From contig SCKN01000001.1 of NCBI GenBank assembly GCA_004124385.1, positions 402,606-466,605 on the forward strand: a stretch of DNA of 64,000 nt. Direction: 5' to 3'. The position numbers were made by a program, and so were the translations under genes. This document shows, piece by piece, positions 37,797 through 47,259 of the stretch. The notes beneath the pieces were generated by a model. It was not told the DNA's origin. It did no database searches and saw only the letters and a program-made list of their open reading frames with translations. The first letter of the stretch is position 1. Each line of letters begins with the position of its first letter. This DNA is from Fidelibacterota bacterium. Its GTDB lineage: Bacteria > Fidelibacterota > Marinisomatia > Marinisomatales > TCS55.

Positions 37797-38138
37797 TTAT
37801 CTCTTTTCAGCGATACGTGTTGCTTTGCCGGAAAGTTTTCGCAAATAATTCAGCTTAGCTCTACGAACTTTACCGCGGCGAATCACATTAATATTTGCCA
37901 GCATAGGTGAATGGATCGGAAATATTCGTTCCACACCTACACCATTTGAAATCTTTCGAACGGTCATAGTTTCTTCGATTCCACCACCTTTTCGGCCAAT
38001 AACGACTCCCTGATATTTCTGAATTCGTTCCTTGCCTCCTTCAACAACCCGGACATCCAACTCAACTGTATCTCCCGAATTGAATACGGGTAAATCTGTT
38101 TTTAATTGTTCTTGTACTGCTTCATTTAACTTATTCAT
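37797..38138 (-). CDS. rplS: 50S ribosomal protein L19
   Basis: L19 lies at the subunit interface of the 50S particle. The 113-residue protein contains the family's [36 protein letters not shown] and [10 protein letters not shown] complete the signature. It is the last gene of the ffh-rpsP-khpA-rimM-trmD-rplS unit, 3 bp after trmD, and is followed by a strong terminator. Confidence 0.97.
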   Translation of the reverse strand: MNKLNEAVQEQLKTDLPVFNSGDTVELDVRVVEGGKERIQKYQGVVIGRKGGGIEETMTVRKISNGVGVERIFPIHSPMLANINVIRRGKVRRAKLNYLRKLSGKATRIAEKR

Positions 38139-38141
38139 TAT

Positions 38142-38855
38142 TTACTCCGATATTTCACTTTTTTCTAAATATTTACGCCACAAATCCGGACGTTTTTCTT
38201 GTGTAATATGTTTTCTTTCAGATTGTTTCCAATCTTCAATTTCTTTATGATGGCCACTCACTAAAACATCAGGAACACTCATTTCTTCCACTTCGCGAGG
38301 CTTTGTATAATGGGGATTATCCAGTAAATCTCCATAAAAAGTATCTGATTCTGCGGATTCACGTGAATTCAATACTCCGGGAATAAGCCGCACGATAGAA
38401 TCAATTATAATCATAGCAGGAATTTCTCCGCTGGATACAACATAATCACCGATAGAAAATTCATCCGTAACATATTTTTCAATCACCCGCTGATCAATTC
38501 CTTTATAATGTCCGCAAATAAAAATCAAATTTTCATTTTGACTAAATGATTCAGCTGATTTGTGATTCCACGTTTTACCCTGGGGAGAGGGAAATACTAT
38601 ACGGACATCCTTATTGTCCATCCATTCTAATGCAGATTCTATAGCGTTCACCAGCGGTTCTGCCATCATGACCATTCCACTGCCGCCACCAAAGGGTGTA
38701 TCGTCTATTTGACGATAATTTCCTTTGCCGAATTCCCGCAAATCTACAATATTATATTCAGCTACATTTTCTTCTGTCGCTTTACGCAACATACTTTGCT
38801 CAATAATAGTATTGACCATATCTGGCACAGGCGTTATGATAGCAATTTTTTTCAC
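38142..38855 (-). CDS. trmD: tRNA (guanine(37)-N1)-methyltransferase TrmD
   Basis: TrmD methylates G37 next to the anticodon, which prevents +1 frameshifts. The 237-residue SPOUT enzyme has the trefoil-knot segments ICGHYKGIDQRV, DEFSIGDYVVSSGE and PAMIIIDSIVRLIPG. DVLVSGHHKEIEDW follows near the C-terminus. One difference from many homologues is an N-terminus without the common MxFDVITLFPE start; it reads MKKIAIITPVPDMV. It overlaps rimM by 4 bp. Confidence 0.95.
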   Translation of the reverse strand: MKKIAIITPVPDMVNTIIEQSMLRKATEENVAEYNIVDLREFGKGNYRQIDDTPFGGGSGMVMMAEPLVNAIESALEWMDNKDVRIVFPSPQGKTWNHKSAESFSQNENLIFICGHYKGIDQRVIEKYVTDEFSIGDYVVSSGEIPAMIIIDSIVRLIPGVLNSRESAESDTFYGDLLDNPHYTKPREVEEMSVPDVLVSGHHKEIEDWKQSERKHITQEKRPDLWRKYLEKSEISE

Positions 38856-39352
38856 ACTAACCCTTCCATGGGGGCAATTATAATAATTTTCAAAAGATGA
38901 TCCACGCCTATAACAATCTCTTTAATAACTGGAATCAGCTTTTCATCCTTACCATCATTAATGACATATACATCATTTGACGGGAGCCAAAGAATATCCG
39001 TTAATTTCCCAACCAATTCGCCGGATTCAGTCACCATGCTATAGCCTAACAAATCCTTGGAAATCAGATCCGCATTATCACCCGAACGGCCTTCAGCAAA
39101 AAGGGTTTGGCCAACAAGCGTTTCAGCTGAATCTCTCGTTTTAAACCCTTCAAAAGTGAAGCGTCTTTTCTTTCCTTGTCCAATCGCATTGAAAAGCTTG
39201 ATATCCTGAACCATATCCGTATCAAAACCAATATGCAGTTCCCGAGTTTCAATATATTCATCGAAATAACGTGATAATGGCTGCAGACGTACTTCACCTC
39301 GCAATCCGCTGACTCGAGTTATTCGTGCAATTGGATGAACTTTTTTAGTCAT
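38852..39352 (-). CDS. rimM: 16S rRNA processing protein RimM
   Basis: RimM helps mature the 30S head and binds S19. The protein is ~166 residues from the ATG at 39352, two bases beyond the khpA stop; upstream ATG codons to 39400 would lie inside khpA and are unlikely. The N-terminal domain has ARITRVSGLRGEVRLQPLS. The C-terminal PRC-barrel region carries LIPVIKEIV. It lies between khpA and trmD, as in many genomes. Confidence 0.92.
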   Translation of the reverse strand: MTKKVHPIARITRVSGLRGEVRLQPLSRYFDEYIETRELHIGFDTDMVQDIKLFNAIGQGKKRRFTFEGFKTRDSAETLVGQTLFAEGRSGDNADLISKDLLGYSMVTESGELVGKLTDILWLPSNDVYVINDGKDEKLIPVIKEIVIGVDHLLKIIIIAPMEGLV

Positions 39353-39353
39353 A

Positions 39354-39587
39354 TCAGTCAATAACATCCAATCGAGCACGTTTACCACCTTCTTTTGCAT
39401 TCACAGCAAAAACAAGTGTGCGAATCGCAGAAATATTGCGACCGCGTTTGCCGATTACTTTTCCATAATCACCTTCACCTACAGTCAATTCAAAAATGAT
39501 TTGCTGTTCAGTTTCAATTGCGGTCACCTGAACTTCTTCGGGTTTATCCACTAACTTTTTAACAACTAACTCGATAATTTCCTGCAT
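39354..39587 (-). CDS. khpA: KH-domain RNA-binding protein KhpA
   Basis: This 77-residue protein is a single KH domain with the RNA-binding loop VIGKRGRNISAIRTLV. It matches YlqC/KhpA in length and position between rpsP and rimM. In Gram-positives KhpA works with KhpB in small-RNA and cell-division control. The role in other phyla is unclear. An AGGAGA-like ribosome site precedes it (minus strand at ~39593). Confidence 0.93.
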   Translation of the reverse strand: MQEIIELVVKKLVDKPEEVQVTAIETEQQIIFELTVGEGDYGKVIGKRGRNISAIRTLVFAVNAKEGGKRARLDVID

Positions 39588-39605
39588 GATAATCTCCTTA
39601 TAATC

Positions 39606-40619
39606 TTATTTGTCGCTTTTATTTTCCGTATTCTTATCAGATGATTCATCTGCTTCTTGTTCTGGTTTGGCTACTTCTTCTGTGGTTTCTTCTGCAATTT
39701 CCTCTACTGGTTCTTCTTCTTTTACTTCATCTTCAGGTTTCTCGGCTCCGGATGTTTTTTCTTCTACGCCTGTTTCAGCTTCAGGTTCATCTTTTTCTTC
39801 TAAAGGCTCTTCTTCAGTTTCAGAACTTTCATCAGACGTTTCTTCAACTGGTTCTTCAACTGGTTCTTCTACTACTACAACTTCTTCATCAGGAGTCTCT
39901 TCAACCGTATCGGCTGGAGCTTCATCTACAGAATCTTCAATAGGCTTATTCTCTTCATCAGCTGATTTTTCTTCTTTTACTTCTGATTCAGGTTCTTCTG
40001 CCTCTGATGTTTCTTCATCAGCCTCTTTTTCTTCTGTAGGCTCTTCTTTAGTTTGAGTACTTTCATCAGATATTTCTTCAGCAGAAGCTTCTACTTCTAC
40101 AACTTCTTCTGACTCTGATGTTTCTTCTCCGTCTGTAGATTCAGTCGTTGCTTCTTCGGTTACGGTTTCAGTCTCATCCGCAGACGCTTCTTTGACTTCA
40201 TCCGCAGCAGCCGTTTCTGATTCTTTTTCAGCCACTTTTTGTTTTTCTTCTGCTTTATTTGATGCTTTATCAGTCCGTCGTTTTTCTACTTCTACCCGTT
40301 CAAGAGCCCATTTCTTCATTTCTTTTTCAACTGCTTTTTCATCTAAACCCTGACGAATTAAGTGCCAGCGATAGGTTAATCCGGTGCGTTTTAATAGATT
40401 GTGAGCTGTTTCTGTTGTTTGGGCACCTTCTTTTAGCCAATGTATAATTCGCTCATCGTTAAGTGCAAAATTCTTTTCATCATTTCGTTCGAGAGGATTA
40501 AACCAACCCAATTGCTCAATTGCAGCTCCATCGCGGCGTGATCGTTCATCCATCACCACCAAGCGATAAAAAGGTCTGTTTCTGCGTCCAATTCGTTTCA
40601 GTCTTATTTTCGTAGCCAA
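39606..40619 (-). CDS. rpsP: 30S ribosomal protein S16 with a long acidic C-terminal tail
   Basis: Residues 1-82 are a normal S16 core, with MATKIRLKRIGRRNRPFYRL and FNPLERNDEKNF. S16 is needed for 30S assembly. A helical extension runs to ~120. Residues 121-337 are then low-complexity E, D, S, T, A and P: the tail is about 2.5 times the core length. Within the tail, residues 185-217 and 263-302 are diverged copies (DES-TQT-KEEP...EVKEE versus DES-SET-EEEP...EVKEE) about 234 nt apart in DNA. Frame and stop are intact. FCB-group S16 proteins often have extensions, but I recall them as shorter. Confidence 0.93.
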   Translation of the reverse strand: MATKIRLKRIGRRNRPFYRLVVMDERSRRDGAAIEQLGWFNPLERNDEKNFALNDERIIHWLKEGAQTTETAHNLLKRTGLTYRWHLIRQGLDEKAVEKEMKKWALERVEVEKRRTDKASNKAEEKQKVAEKESETAAADEVKEASADETETVTEEATTESTDGEETSESEEVVEVEASAEEISDESTQTKEEPTEEKEADEETSEAEEPESEVKEEKSADEENKPIEDSVDEAPADTVEETPDEEVVVVEEPVEEPVEETSDESSETEEEPLEEKDEPEAETGVEEKTSGAEKPEDEVKEEEPVEEIAEETTEEVAKPEQEADESSDKNTENKSDK

Positions 40620-40631
40620 GATAGTCTCCTT

Positions 40632-41960
40632 TTAGCTTATTCCCATAAAATTACCCATTGGCATCTTGCCGGGTTTCATTTTTCCAAATTGTTTCATCAT
40701 TTTTTTCATTTGCGCAAATTGTTTCAATAGCTGATTCACTTCTTGCAAAGAACGACCAGAACCGAGAGAGATTCGTTTCCGTCTGCTGCCATCGATTAAG
40801 TTAGGCTTTCTACGTTCTGATGGCGTCATGGAATTGATAATGGCTTCTGTCCATAATAGTTGACGATCGTCCATATCCATCCCTTTCAACATTTTGCGAT
40901 TAATACCAGGCATCATTCCCATAAGTTGTTGGAGTGATCCCATTTTTTTTAGCTGCATTAACTGCTGCTGAAAATCTTCTAAATTAAATTCATTGCCACG
41001 CAATTTCTTTTCCAGCTTGGCAACTTCTATTTCATCTGTAACAAGTTCTGCTTTTTCAACCAATGAAATTACATCTCCAAAGCCCAAAATCCGATCAGCC
41101 ATCTGTTTAGGATTAAAGGGTTCCAACCCATCCATTTTTTCTGAAACTCCGGCAAATTTAATGGGAGTTCCAGTCACTTGCCGAATTGAAACAGCAGCTC
41201 CTCCTCGGGCATCTCCATCCAGCTTCGTCAGAATGGTGCCGGTCAAGGGCAAAGCTTCTGAAAATGCTTTAGCAGATGTAACAGCATCTTGCCCGGTCAT
41301 ACTATCTGCAACAAAAAGAATTTCATTCGGTTTTACTTCATCCCAAATATGCTGAATCTCGTTCATCATTTCACCATCAATATGAAGTCGACCGGCAGTG
41401 TCAAGAATGACAATATCTACTTTTTCACTTTTTGCTTTGGCAACAGCATTAACACAAATCGCCACAGGATCTCCAAGGCCCTCATCATAAACAGGAACAT
41501 CAATTTGCCGACCCAAAGATTGCAATTGCTCAATCGCAGCTGGACGGTATACATCTGCAGCAACCATTAAGACTTTCTTATTTTGATTCGTAAACATTTT
41601 GGCTAATTTTGCACACGTTGTTGTTTTTCCGGACCCTTGAAGTCCCGCCATCAAAATGACAGATGGTTTACCGTTTAAATCTATTTCAGCCGTTTCATCA
41701 CCCAGAACATGTATTAATTCTTCATAAATAATTTTAATAAATTGCTCACCCGGTTTTATTGACTTCAGGACTTTGGTTCCTTCAGCTTTAACTTTTACAT
41801 GTGTAATAAAATCACGAGCCACTTGTAAATTCACATCCGCTTCCAAAAGGACGCGACGAATCTCTCGCGATGTCTCCTGGATATTCGTATCTGTAATTTT
41901 CCCCAACCCACGTAAGCGACGGAATATTGTGTCGAATCTATCTGTTATTTGTTCAAACAT
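40632..41960 (-). CDS. ffh: Signal recognition particle protein Ffh
   Basis: Ffh binds signal peptides and 4.5S RNA and targets ribosomes to the membrane through FtsY. The 442-residue protein has the N domain (1-85) and the G domain with P-loop GLQGSGKT (106-113), DTAGRLHID and TKLDGDARGG. A methionine-rich M domain ends it (GMMPGINRKMLKGMD; KKMMKQFGKMKPGKMPMG). It heads the ribosomal-protein unit, 12 bp before rpsP. Confidence 0.97.
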   Translation of the reverse strand: MFEQITDRFDTIFRRLRGLGKITDTNIQETSREIRRVLLEADVNLQVARDFITHVKVKAEGTKVLKSIKPGEQFIKIIYEELIHVLGDETAEIDLNGKPSVILMAGLQGSGKTTTCAKLAKMFTNQNKKVLMVAADVYRPAAIEQLQSLGRQIDVPVYDEGLGDPVAICVNAVAKAKSEKVDIVILDTAGRLHIDGEMMNEIQHIWDEVKPNEILFVADSMTGQDAVTSAKAFSEALPLTGTILTKLDGDARGGAAVSIRQVTGTPIKFAGVSEKMDGLEPFNPKQMADRILGFGDVISLVEKAELVTDEIEVAKLEKKLRGNEFNLEDFQQQLMQLKKMGSLQQLMGMMPGINRKMLKGMDMDDRQLLWTEAIINSMTPSERRKPNLIDGSRRKRISLGSGRSLQEVNQLLKQFAQMKKMMKQFGKMKPGKMPMGNFMGIS

Positions 41961-41996
41961 AAATTTTCGGTTCGAATAAAGCTTATAAAATTAACT

Positions 41997-42014
41997 GATT
42001 CTCTTTAGGGAATC
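41997..42014 (-). terminator. Weak hairpin between smc and ffh
   Basis: GATTCCC and GAGAATC (minus strand) can form a 7-bp stem, including one G-U pair, around a TAAA loop. It sits 33 bp after the smc stop and is followed by an AT-rich stretch without a clean T run. It may be a weak terminator or attenuator for smc; the evidence is thin. Confidence 0.3.
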
Positions 42015-42046
42015 AATAAAATAGAATATATTTATAAATGGTTGAA

Positions 42047-45000
42047 TTATGCGTCGAACTTGACGGAAACTAACTTGGAAACGCCCTTCTGCTCCATGGT
42101 AACACCAAAAAGATAATTAGCTGCTTCCATGGTTAGTTTATTGTGCGTCACAACAATGAATTGAGTCTCTTTAGAAAAAGCTTCCAAAACTTTAGTAAAT
42201 TTGCGGATATTGATATCGTCCAAGGGTGCATCCACTTCATCTAAAATGCAATATGGGCTTGGTTTATATTGGTAAATAGAAAACAATAAAGCGATGGCCG
42301 TTAATGACTTCTCGCCAGCAGATAACATACGTAACGAATTATTTTTTTTTCCCGGAGGTTGAGCATGAATTGCAATATCAGCTTCAAGAGGATCGGGGTC
42401 ACCCACCAATGACAATGAGCCTTTTCCTCCTTCAAAAAACATGGAAAATAATTTTTCAAAATTAACCTTTATTTCATCAAAGGTTTCCGTAAAAAGCTTC
42501 CGAGCTTCCTGATCAATTTTTTGTATTGTATTCCTCAAATTTTGTTCAGATTCGATCAAATCTTCTTTTTGTTCAGTAAGAAGCTCAAGACGTTCACACT
42601 CAACATCATGCTCATCTTTTACAGCCATATTTATTGGCCCTATATTTTCGACACTGCGGTTAATTTTTTCAATTCGTTCTTCCAGTGAAAATAATGATTC
42701 TTCAACTACCATCTTTTTCGGAATAGACATATCATACCTATCTTTAATACGCTCAATGACCAGCTTGATACTTTGATCATAATTGGCAATCTCAAGTTCA
42801 GCAGATTTTAAATCTTCTAATAAATTTTCACGATTATGCTGTTCTTCACGAATTTTTGCCTGAATGATTTCAATTTCTTTATATGTTTCCTGATAGGTTA
42901 CTTTTTTCAAATCGAGCACAGATCGTTTTTTATTAACGACTGCATTTGCTTTCACCAACTCCTTCTCACACGAATTGATCTTATCTTCCAATTCCTTCTG
43001 TCTGGCCAATAGATTTTTGATTTCACTGTCTATATCAGTTTGTCTGCTCGTTAATTCTGTCACTGAATCTGCAGCTGTTCTTTTTTGAAAAGAGATATTG
43101 TCACGCTGATTTTCAAGATTGAGAACTTCAATCCGCAAATCCTGGGCACTCTGATGATATTCATCACGCTGTTTTCGAACAGCTAATAACTCGTCGTTTG
43201 CTTTTGTTAGACCTTCAGCTAGTTTTTTCAGAATTTTTTCACCTTTTTCAGCTGATGGTGATAATTTTTTCAAAGATGCTTTCAAAGATACAATTGCAGC
43301 TGACGTTTCATCCATATTATCAGATTTCGCTATTAACAATTCACACTGCTGTTCATTATGGATTTTATATTGCAAACATTCATTTTCAAGAGTGGAAACA
43401 TCTTCATTCTGTTTATCAAGCGTTGTGATAATTTTATTTTGTTCGGATGTAGTATTCCCTAAACGTTCAGCATTATCTTTCAAGTCCTTTTGAACAGCAC
43501 TTTGAGCTTTTTCATTTTCCTGAAGTTGGATTAATAGTGATTCTAATTTCTCTTGACGTCCTACAAGCCCTTTTCCCATTTTACCTTGGGATAAAATTAA
43601 ATTCGTGTCGGAATATGTACCTTCCAAATCAACAAGATCCCATCCGGACAGATTCGCATCTTGCAACGCTTTGGAAAGATTTTTCACTATTAACACATTG
43701 CCCAGTAAAACATTAACTAGTTCGCTATATTTAGAATCTGCTTTTACACTTTCCAATGCTCTGCAAACTACCAAGTCACTTTTAGGAGTAGTTGCAATTT
43801 TTGATTTTAAAGCTGATAATTCTTTTAAAGGTAAAATAGATGCGTTGCCGTGTTTTTGATCTTTTATAATGTGCAGTGTTTTAAGAGCGGTCGCTCTGTC
43901 TTTTGCAACTAAACAGCCTGCAGTTGGCCCAAGCACATTTTCAATAACTGACTGGAATTCTTTATCAATATCTAATAATTCAGCCAAAACGCCATGGACA
44001 CCTGGGAAATCTTTAGAATGTTTTAACACATGTTTTACACCGCCGGAAAAACCTTCTTTCGATTCTAATAAATTTTCATAAAACTGAATTTGGTTTTGGA
44101 GTCCTTCCTGCTTTGCTCCCAAACTATGCTGCCTGCGAATTGTATCATGTTCATCCAATTTTAAAGTCTGAATCTGGGATTTTATATTTTTAAGCTTTTC
44201 ATGAGTTAAACCAACCTGCTCTTGGAGTCCAGCCAACTTATTATTTTTTTCAGCTGATTCTTTTTCTGCAGTAGCAATACTCTCTTTTAAACTTATTTCT
44301 CGCGATTTCAAAGCGTCCATTTGTTCTTGTTTATCGGCAAGCATATCTTCAGTACGCTTGAAAAGTGATTCTTGGTCAGCCAGTTTACGCTTCTCATCCC
44401 AGCGTTCATTCTGCAATGTATCCACAGCTGTTTGCGCTTGCTTATATTTAATATCTATAGATTCAAACGCAGCTTTTTCCTTTTTATAAACAGCTAATTG
44501 ATTATCAATCTGCGGTAAAAGTTCTTGAGTTTCTTTGTCATAATCATCTATATGCTGTTGAAGCTGGCTAACGCGATTTTCATTGGCAGAATTTTCTCTC
44601 TCCAAACGTTCAGCGGTTGATTCAGCGCTCCGACGTTGCTCTGTGCCAACCAATACATCGCGCTGCAAGGTATCACGCTTTTCTGCAGCTGTAAAAATAT
44701 CCATGCGCATTTCATCGAGTTCTGACTGTTGCTGCTGATAGAATGATTTCAAATTGTCCAGTTCTGTTTCATGAATGGATGTTTCTGTTGCAGTGGATTC
44801 GCGGAGGTGTTTGAAATCCTGAATCTTTTTCTTTAAGGGTATGGCAATTTCTTCAAATTCTTTTATTCTAATAAATGCTAAAGCAATTTCACGCTGACGG
44901 AGTTCATCAGTTAATTTTTCATGACGCTCAAAACGTTTGAGTTGTAACGCCAATGCTTTCACTTTTGCTTCAACTTCTGCAATAATATCGAAAACGCGTT

Positions 45001-45565
45001 CAAGGTCCGTGCGGACTGCTTCAAATTTGTGCAATGCCGATTTACGCTGTTGCTTATATTTGTTAATCCCGGCCGCTTCTTCAAACATCCGTTTGCGATC
45101 GTCGTTTGTTTCAGAGAGTATTTGTTCAATCATTTTGAGCTCGATAACCGAATAAGCATCTGCTCCCATACCTGTATCAACAAACAAATCCTGAATATCC
45201 TTTAAACGACATGGTGTGCGATTAATAAAATATTCACTAACCCCATTTCGAAAGACACGACGCCCGATCTCGACATCATTATATTCCACGGGTAGTTTAC
45301 CTTTATTATTATGAACGGTGAGAGATACTTCGCAAACGCTTAGGGGTTTTAAAGAATCGGAGCCGCTGAATATAACATCTTCCATTTTAGTGCTACGCAA
45401 GACACTATGTTTCTGTTCGCCCAAAACCCAGCGAATGGCATCGACAATGTTAGTTTTTCCGCAACCGTTGGGACCAACGATTGCTGTTATACCTTCTCCA
45501 AATTTGAGGTTATCCTTTTTGGCGAAGGATTTAAATCCGTGAATGCTTAGATCTGATATATACAC
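42047..45565 (-). CDS. smc: Chromosome segregation protein SMC
   Basis: SMC dimers compact and separate sister chromosomes with ScpAB. The 1172-residue protein has the N-terminal Walker A GPNGCGKT (31-38) and the Q-loop region VLGEQKHSVLRS. Two long coiled coils flank a hinge at roughly 510-640, with GVHGVLAELLDIDKEFQSVI and LGNVLIVKNL. The C-terminal head carries the signature LSAGEKSLTAIALLF and Walker B CILDEVDAPLDD. Length is normal. It precedes ffh and follows the HIT gene by 65 bp. Confidence 0.97.
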   Translation of the reverse strand: MYISDLSIHGFKSFAKKDNLKFGEGITAIVGPNGCGKTNIVDAIRWVLGEQKHSVLRSTKMEDVIFSGSDSLKPLSVCEVSLTVHNNKGKLPVEYNDVEIGRRVFRNGVSEYFINRTPCRLKDIQDLFVDTGMGADAYSVIELKMIEQILSETNDDRKRMFEEAAGINKYKQQRKSALHKFEAVRTDLERVFDIIAEVEAKVKALALQLKRFERHEKLTDELRQREIALAFIRIKEFEEIAIPLKKKIQDFKHLRESTATETSIHETELDNLKSFYQQQQSELDEMRMDIFTAAEKRDTLQRDVLVGTEQRRSAESTAERLERENSANENRVSQLQQHIDDYDKETQELLPQIDNQLAVYKKEKAAFESIDIKYKQAQTAVDTLQNERWDEKRKLADQESLFKRTEDMLADKQEQMDALKSREISLKESIATAEKESAEKNNKLAGLQEQVGLTHEKLKNIKSQIQTLKLDEHDTIRRQHSLGAKQEGLQNQIQFYENLLESKEGFSGGVKHVLKHSKDFPGVHGVLAELLDIDKEFQSVIENVLGPTAGCLVAKDRATALKTLHIIKDQKHGNASILPLKELSALKSKIATTPKSDLVVCRALESVKADSKYSELVNVLLGNVLIVKNLSKALQDANLSGWDLVDLEGTYSDTNLILSQGKMGKGLVGRQEKLESLLIQLQENEKAQSAVQKDLKDNAERLGNTTSEQNKIITTLDKQNEDVSTLENECLQYKIHNEQQCELLIAKSDNMDETSAAIVSLKASLKKLSPSAEKGEKILKKLAEGLTKANDELLAVRKQRDEYHQSAQDLRIEVLNLENQRDNISFQKRTAADSVTELTSRQTDIDSEIKNLLARQKELEDKINSCEKELVKANAVVNKKRSVLDLKKVTYQETYKEIEIIQAKIREEQHNRENLLEDLKSAELEIANYDQSIKLVIERIKDRYDMSIPKKMVVEESLFSLEERIEKINRSVENIGPINMAVKDEHDVECERLELLTEQKEDLIESEQNLRNTIQKIDQEARKLFTETFDEIKVNFEKLFSMFFEGGKGSLSLVGDPDPLEADIAIHAQPPGKKNNSLRMLSAGEKSLTAIALLFSIYQYKPSPYCILDEVDAPLDDINIRKFTKVLEAFSKETQFIVVTHNKLTMEAANYLFGVTMEQKGVSKLVSVKFDA

Positions 45566-45630
45566 TTAATACTGGTTTGGGTGATTTGTGGTGACGGAAT
45601 TTATGTATTTTTAGAGGAGAATGCTACAAA

Positions 45631-45975
45631 TTAACCCGGAGGCCAATTCATTTGTCGTCCACCCAATAAATGGAGATGAATATGATACACAGCCTGCCCG
45701 CCGTGCTGATTGCAATTAAACACTGTGCGGTAACCCGAATCAGCAATACTCTCTTGTTCTGCAATATCCTTTGCAGCTATTAACATTTCACCCACGAGTA
45801 ACTTATGGGAATCATCCAGATTATTCGTTGTGGCAATATGCTCTTTTGGAATAATGAGTATATGTGTAGGTGCTTTTGGATCAATATCCCGAAAAGCTAA
45901 TACTGAATCATTTTCATACACTTTATCGGATGGAATTTCTCCAGTTATAATTTTGCAAAATAAGCAATCAATCAT
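45631..45975 (-). CDS. HIT-family (HinT-like) nucleotide hydrolase
   Basis: This 114-residue protein is a histidine-triad hydrolase with the triad at HIHLHLLGGRQMNWPPG near the C-terminus. The N-terminal CLFCKIITGEIPSDKVYENDSVLAFRD matches the HinT branch, with a CxxC that may bind zinc. HinT proteins cleave purine nucleoside phosphoramidates such as aminoacyl-AMPs. It overlaps rsmE by 8 bp. Confidence 0.94.
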   Translation of the reverse strand: MIDCLFCKIITGEIPSDKVYENDSVLAFRDIDPKAPTHILIIPKEHIATTNNLDDSHKLLVGEMLIAAKDIAEQESIADSGYRTVFNCNQHGGQAVYHIHLHLLGGRQMNWPPG

Positions 45976-46681
45976 TCAAACCTCCAAATTCAATAATATT
46001 CAAAGCAGTCATTACAGCAGTCTCTGTACGCAAGCGTCTGCTGCCCAAAGAAACGATAGGAATATTTTTCTCTCGAATCACAGTCATTTCATTTTCAGAG
46101 AAATCTCCTTCCGGGCCAATTAACATGGTTACTTCATTTGGCTGAACATCTTTTTGCCAAGATGCTAACGATTGCTCGCCATAGCTGTTTGGACAAACTA
46201 TGCACTTAATACTTTTATCAATAAACTGGATTAAAGATATTGGTTCATGGATAATTGGAAAGCGACTGCGACCGCATTGTATTGCAGCTGTGCGAACAAT
46301 TTTTAGAGCTCGTTCCATATTCAATGATTTGTTTACACATCTGGCCAAAAGTAATGGCGTGATGGAAACAGCGCCGCATTCCACTGCTTTTTCCAATAAC
46401 CATTCAAATCGGTCTCGTTTAATTAGCCCAACTGCTATATGCATTTTTATTTTCGCTTCTGAAAAACCCGATGTCTTTTCAATAATTTCACCGATCACTT
46501 CTTGACCATTTTGTTTAATAATGCCTTTATACGCAGTTCCTTCTCCATCCAACATCCAAATTTCATCATCGACATTTAGTCGAAATACATCAAAAGCGTG
46601 ATGCGCTTCTTCACTAACAAGCTTGAAGCGGTTTTTGGTAATATTATCGGGAGATAAATAAAAAAAGTGTTCGTTGGCCAT
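45968..46681 (-). CDS. rsmE: 16S rRNA m3U1498 methyltransferase RsmE
   Basis: RsmE methylates U1498 of 16S rRNA. The 237-residue SPOUT protein has a PUA-like N-terminus (HHAFDVFRLNVDDEIWMLDG) and the knotted domain with LLIGPEGDF-like MLIGPEGDFSENE. VSLGSRRLRTETAVMTAL follows at the C-terminus. It overlaps the HIT gene by 8 bp and the upstream unknown gene by 1 bp. Confidence 0.95.
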   Translation of the reverse strand: MANEHFFYLSPDNITKNRFKLVSEEAHHAFDVFRLNVDDEIWMLDGEGTAYKGIIKQNGQEVIGEIIEKTSGFSEAKIKMHIAVGLIKRDRFEWLLEKAVECGAVSITPLLLARCVNKSLNMERALKIVRTAAIQCGRSRFPIIHEPISLIQFIDKSIKCIVCPNSYGEQSLASWQKDVQPNEVTMLIGPEGDFSENEMTVIREKNIPIVSLGSRRLRTETAVMTALNIIEFGGLND

Positions 46682-47259
46682 TATCGTAGCCAGTTAAAAC
46701 CCACATGGATAATGGCACCGTTATAATGTTTTTCACCATCCACAATACCATTCATTGGTAATATATCCATTCCGGCGCCAACGGATACCATCATACCATT
46801 CGCCATTAAAAAATCAACGCCGACACCGGCATATCCACCCACGGACCATATACCTTTTGATTTTCCCCATCGAGTTGAAAATGTATTACTTTCTGCACCA
46901 TCAATTGTTAATACGGGACCGAGTTGCCCGGTCACAAATGGAGCAAAATTGTTAGCAATCTGATTTGCAAATGGAAAGTATTTACCGCCGCCAAATAAGG
47001 GAACTATGAAAACATATTTATCCCCCACAGAACGATATCGGCCTGTATAATAATCATAGATCATCATTTGCTCATCACCTTTTACGTCAAAAATTTTACC
47101 ATGAAATAACCATTGCAGTTTATCTGAAGAGCGCCACGTCTGATGAAAAAATACACCCGTGCCCTGTTCACCTACTTGCAAACCGAAGCCTTTATACCCC
47201 TCACTTGCAAAAAGAAAAGTTTGAAGTAAAACGAAAGCTGCTATTATTTTTATTTTCAT
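46681..47259 (-). CDS. Exported protein, possible small beta-barrel
   Basis: I do not recognise this 192-residue protein. It has a signal peptide (IKIIAAFVLLQTFLFASEG) and then alternating hydrophobic/polar strands with many glycines and aromatics. Examples are GFGLQVGEQGTGVFFHQTW, GGYAGVGVDF, MVSVGAGMDI and the terminal AIIHVGFNWLR. The aromatic C-terminal strand suggests a small outer-membrane barrel of eight or so strands. It overlaps its neighbours by 4 and 1 bp, so it is co-transcribed with rsmE and the dehydrogenase. Confidence 0.6.
   Translation of the reverse strand: MKIKIIAAFVLLQTFLFASEGYKGFGLQVGEQGTGVFFHQTWRSSDKLQWLFHGKIFDVKGDEQMMIYDYYTGRYRSVGDKYVFIVPLFGGGKYFPFANQIANNFAPFVTGQLGPVLTIDGAESNTFSTRWGKSKGIWSVGGYAGVGVDFLMANGMMVSVGAGMDILPMNGIVDGEKHYNGAIIHVGFNWLR

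Noticed and set aside
39610-40056. Serine-rich ORFs on the plus strand opposite rpsP
   Set aside because: They are the complementary frames of the acidic tail, with no ribosome sites of their own and low-complexity composition.
41961-42046. GGTTCGAAT-like motif that resembles a tRNA T-loop
   Set aside because: No matching acceptor, D or anticodon stems around it; the gap is only 86 bp and is better read as spacer with a weak hairpin.
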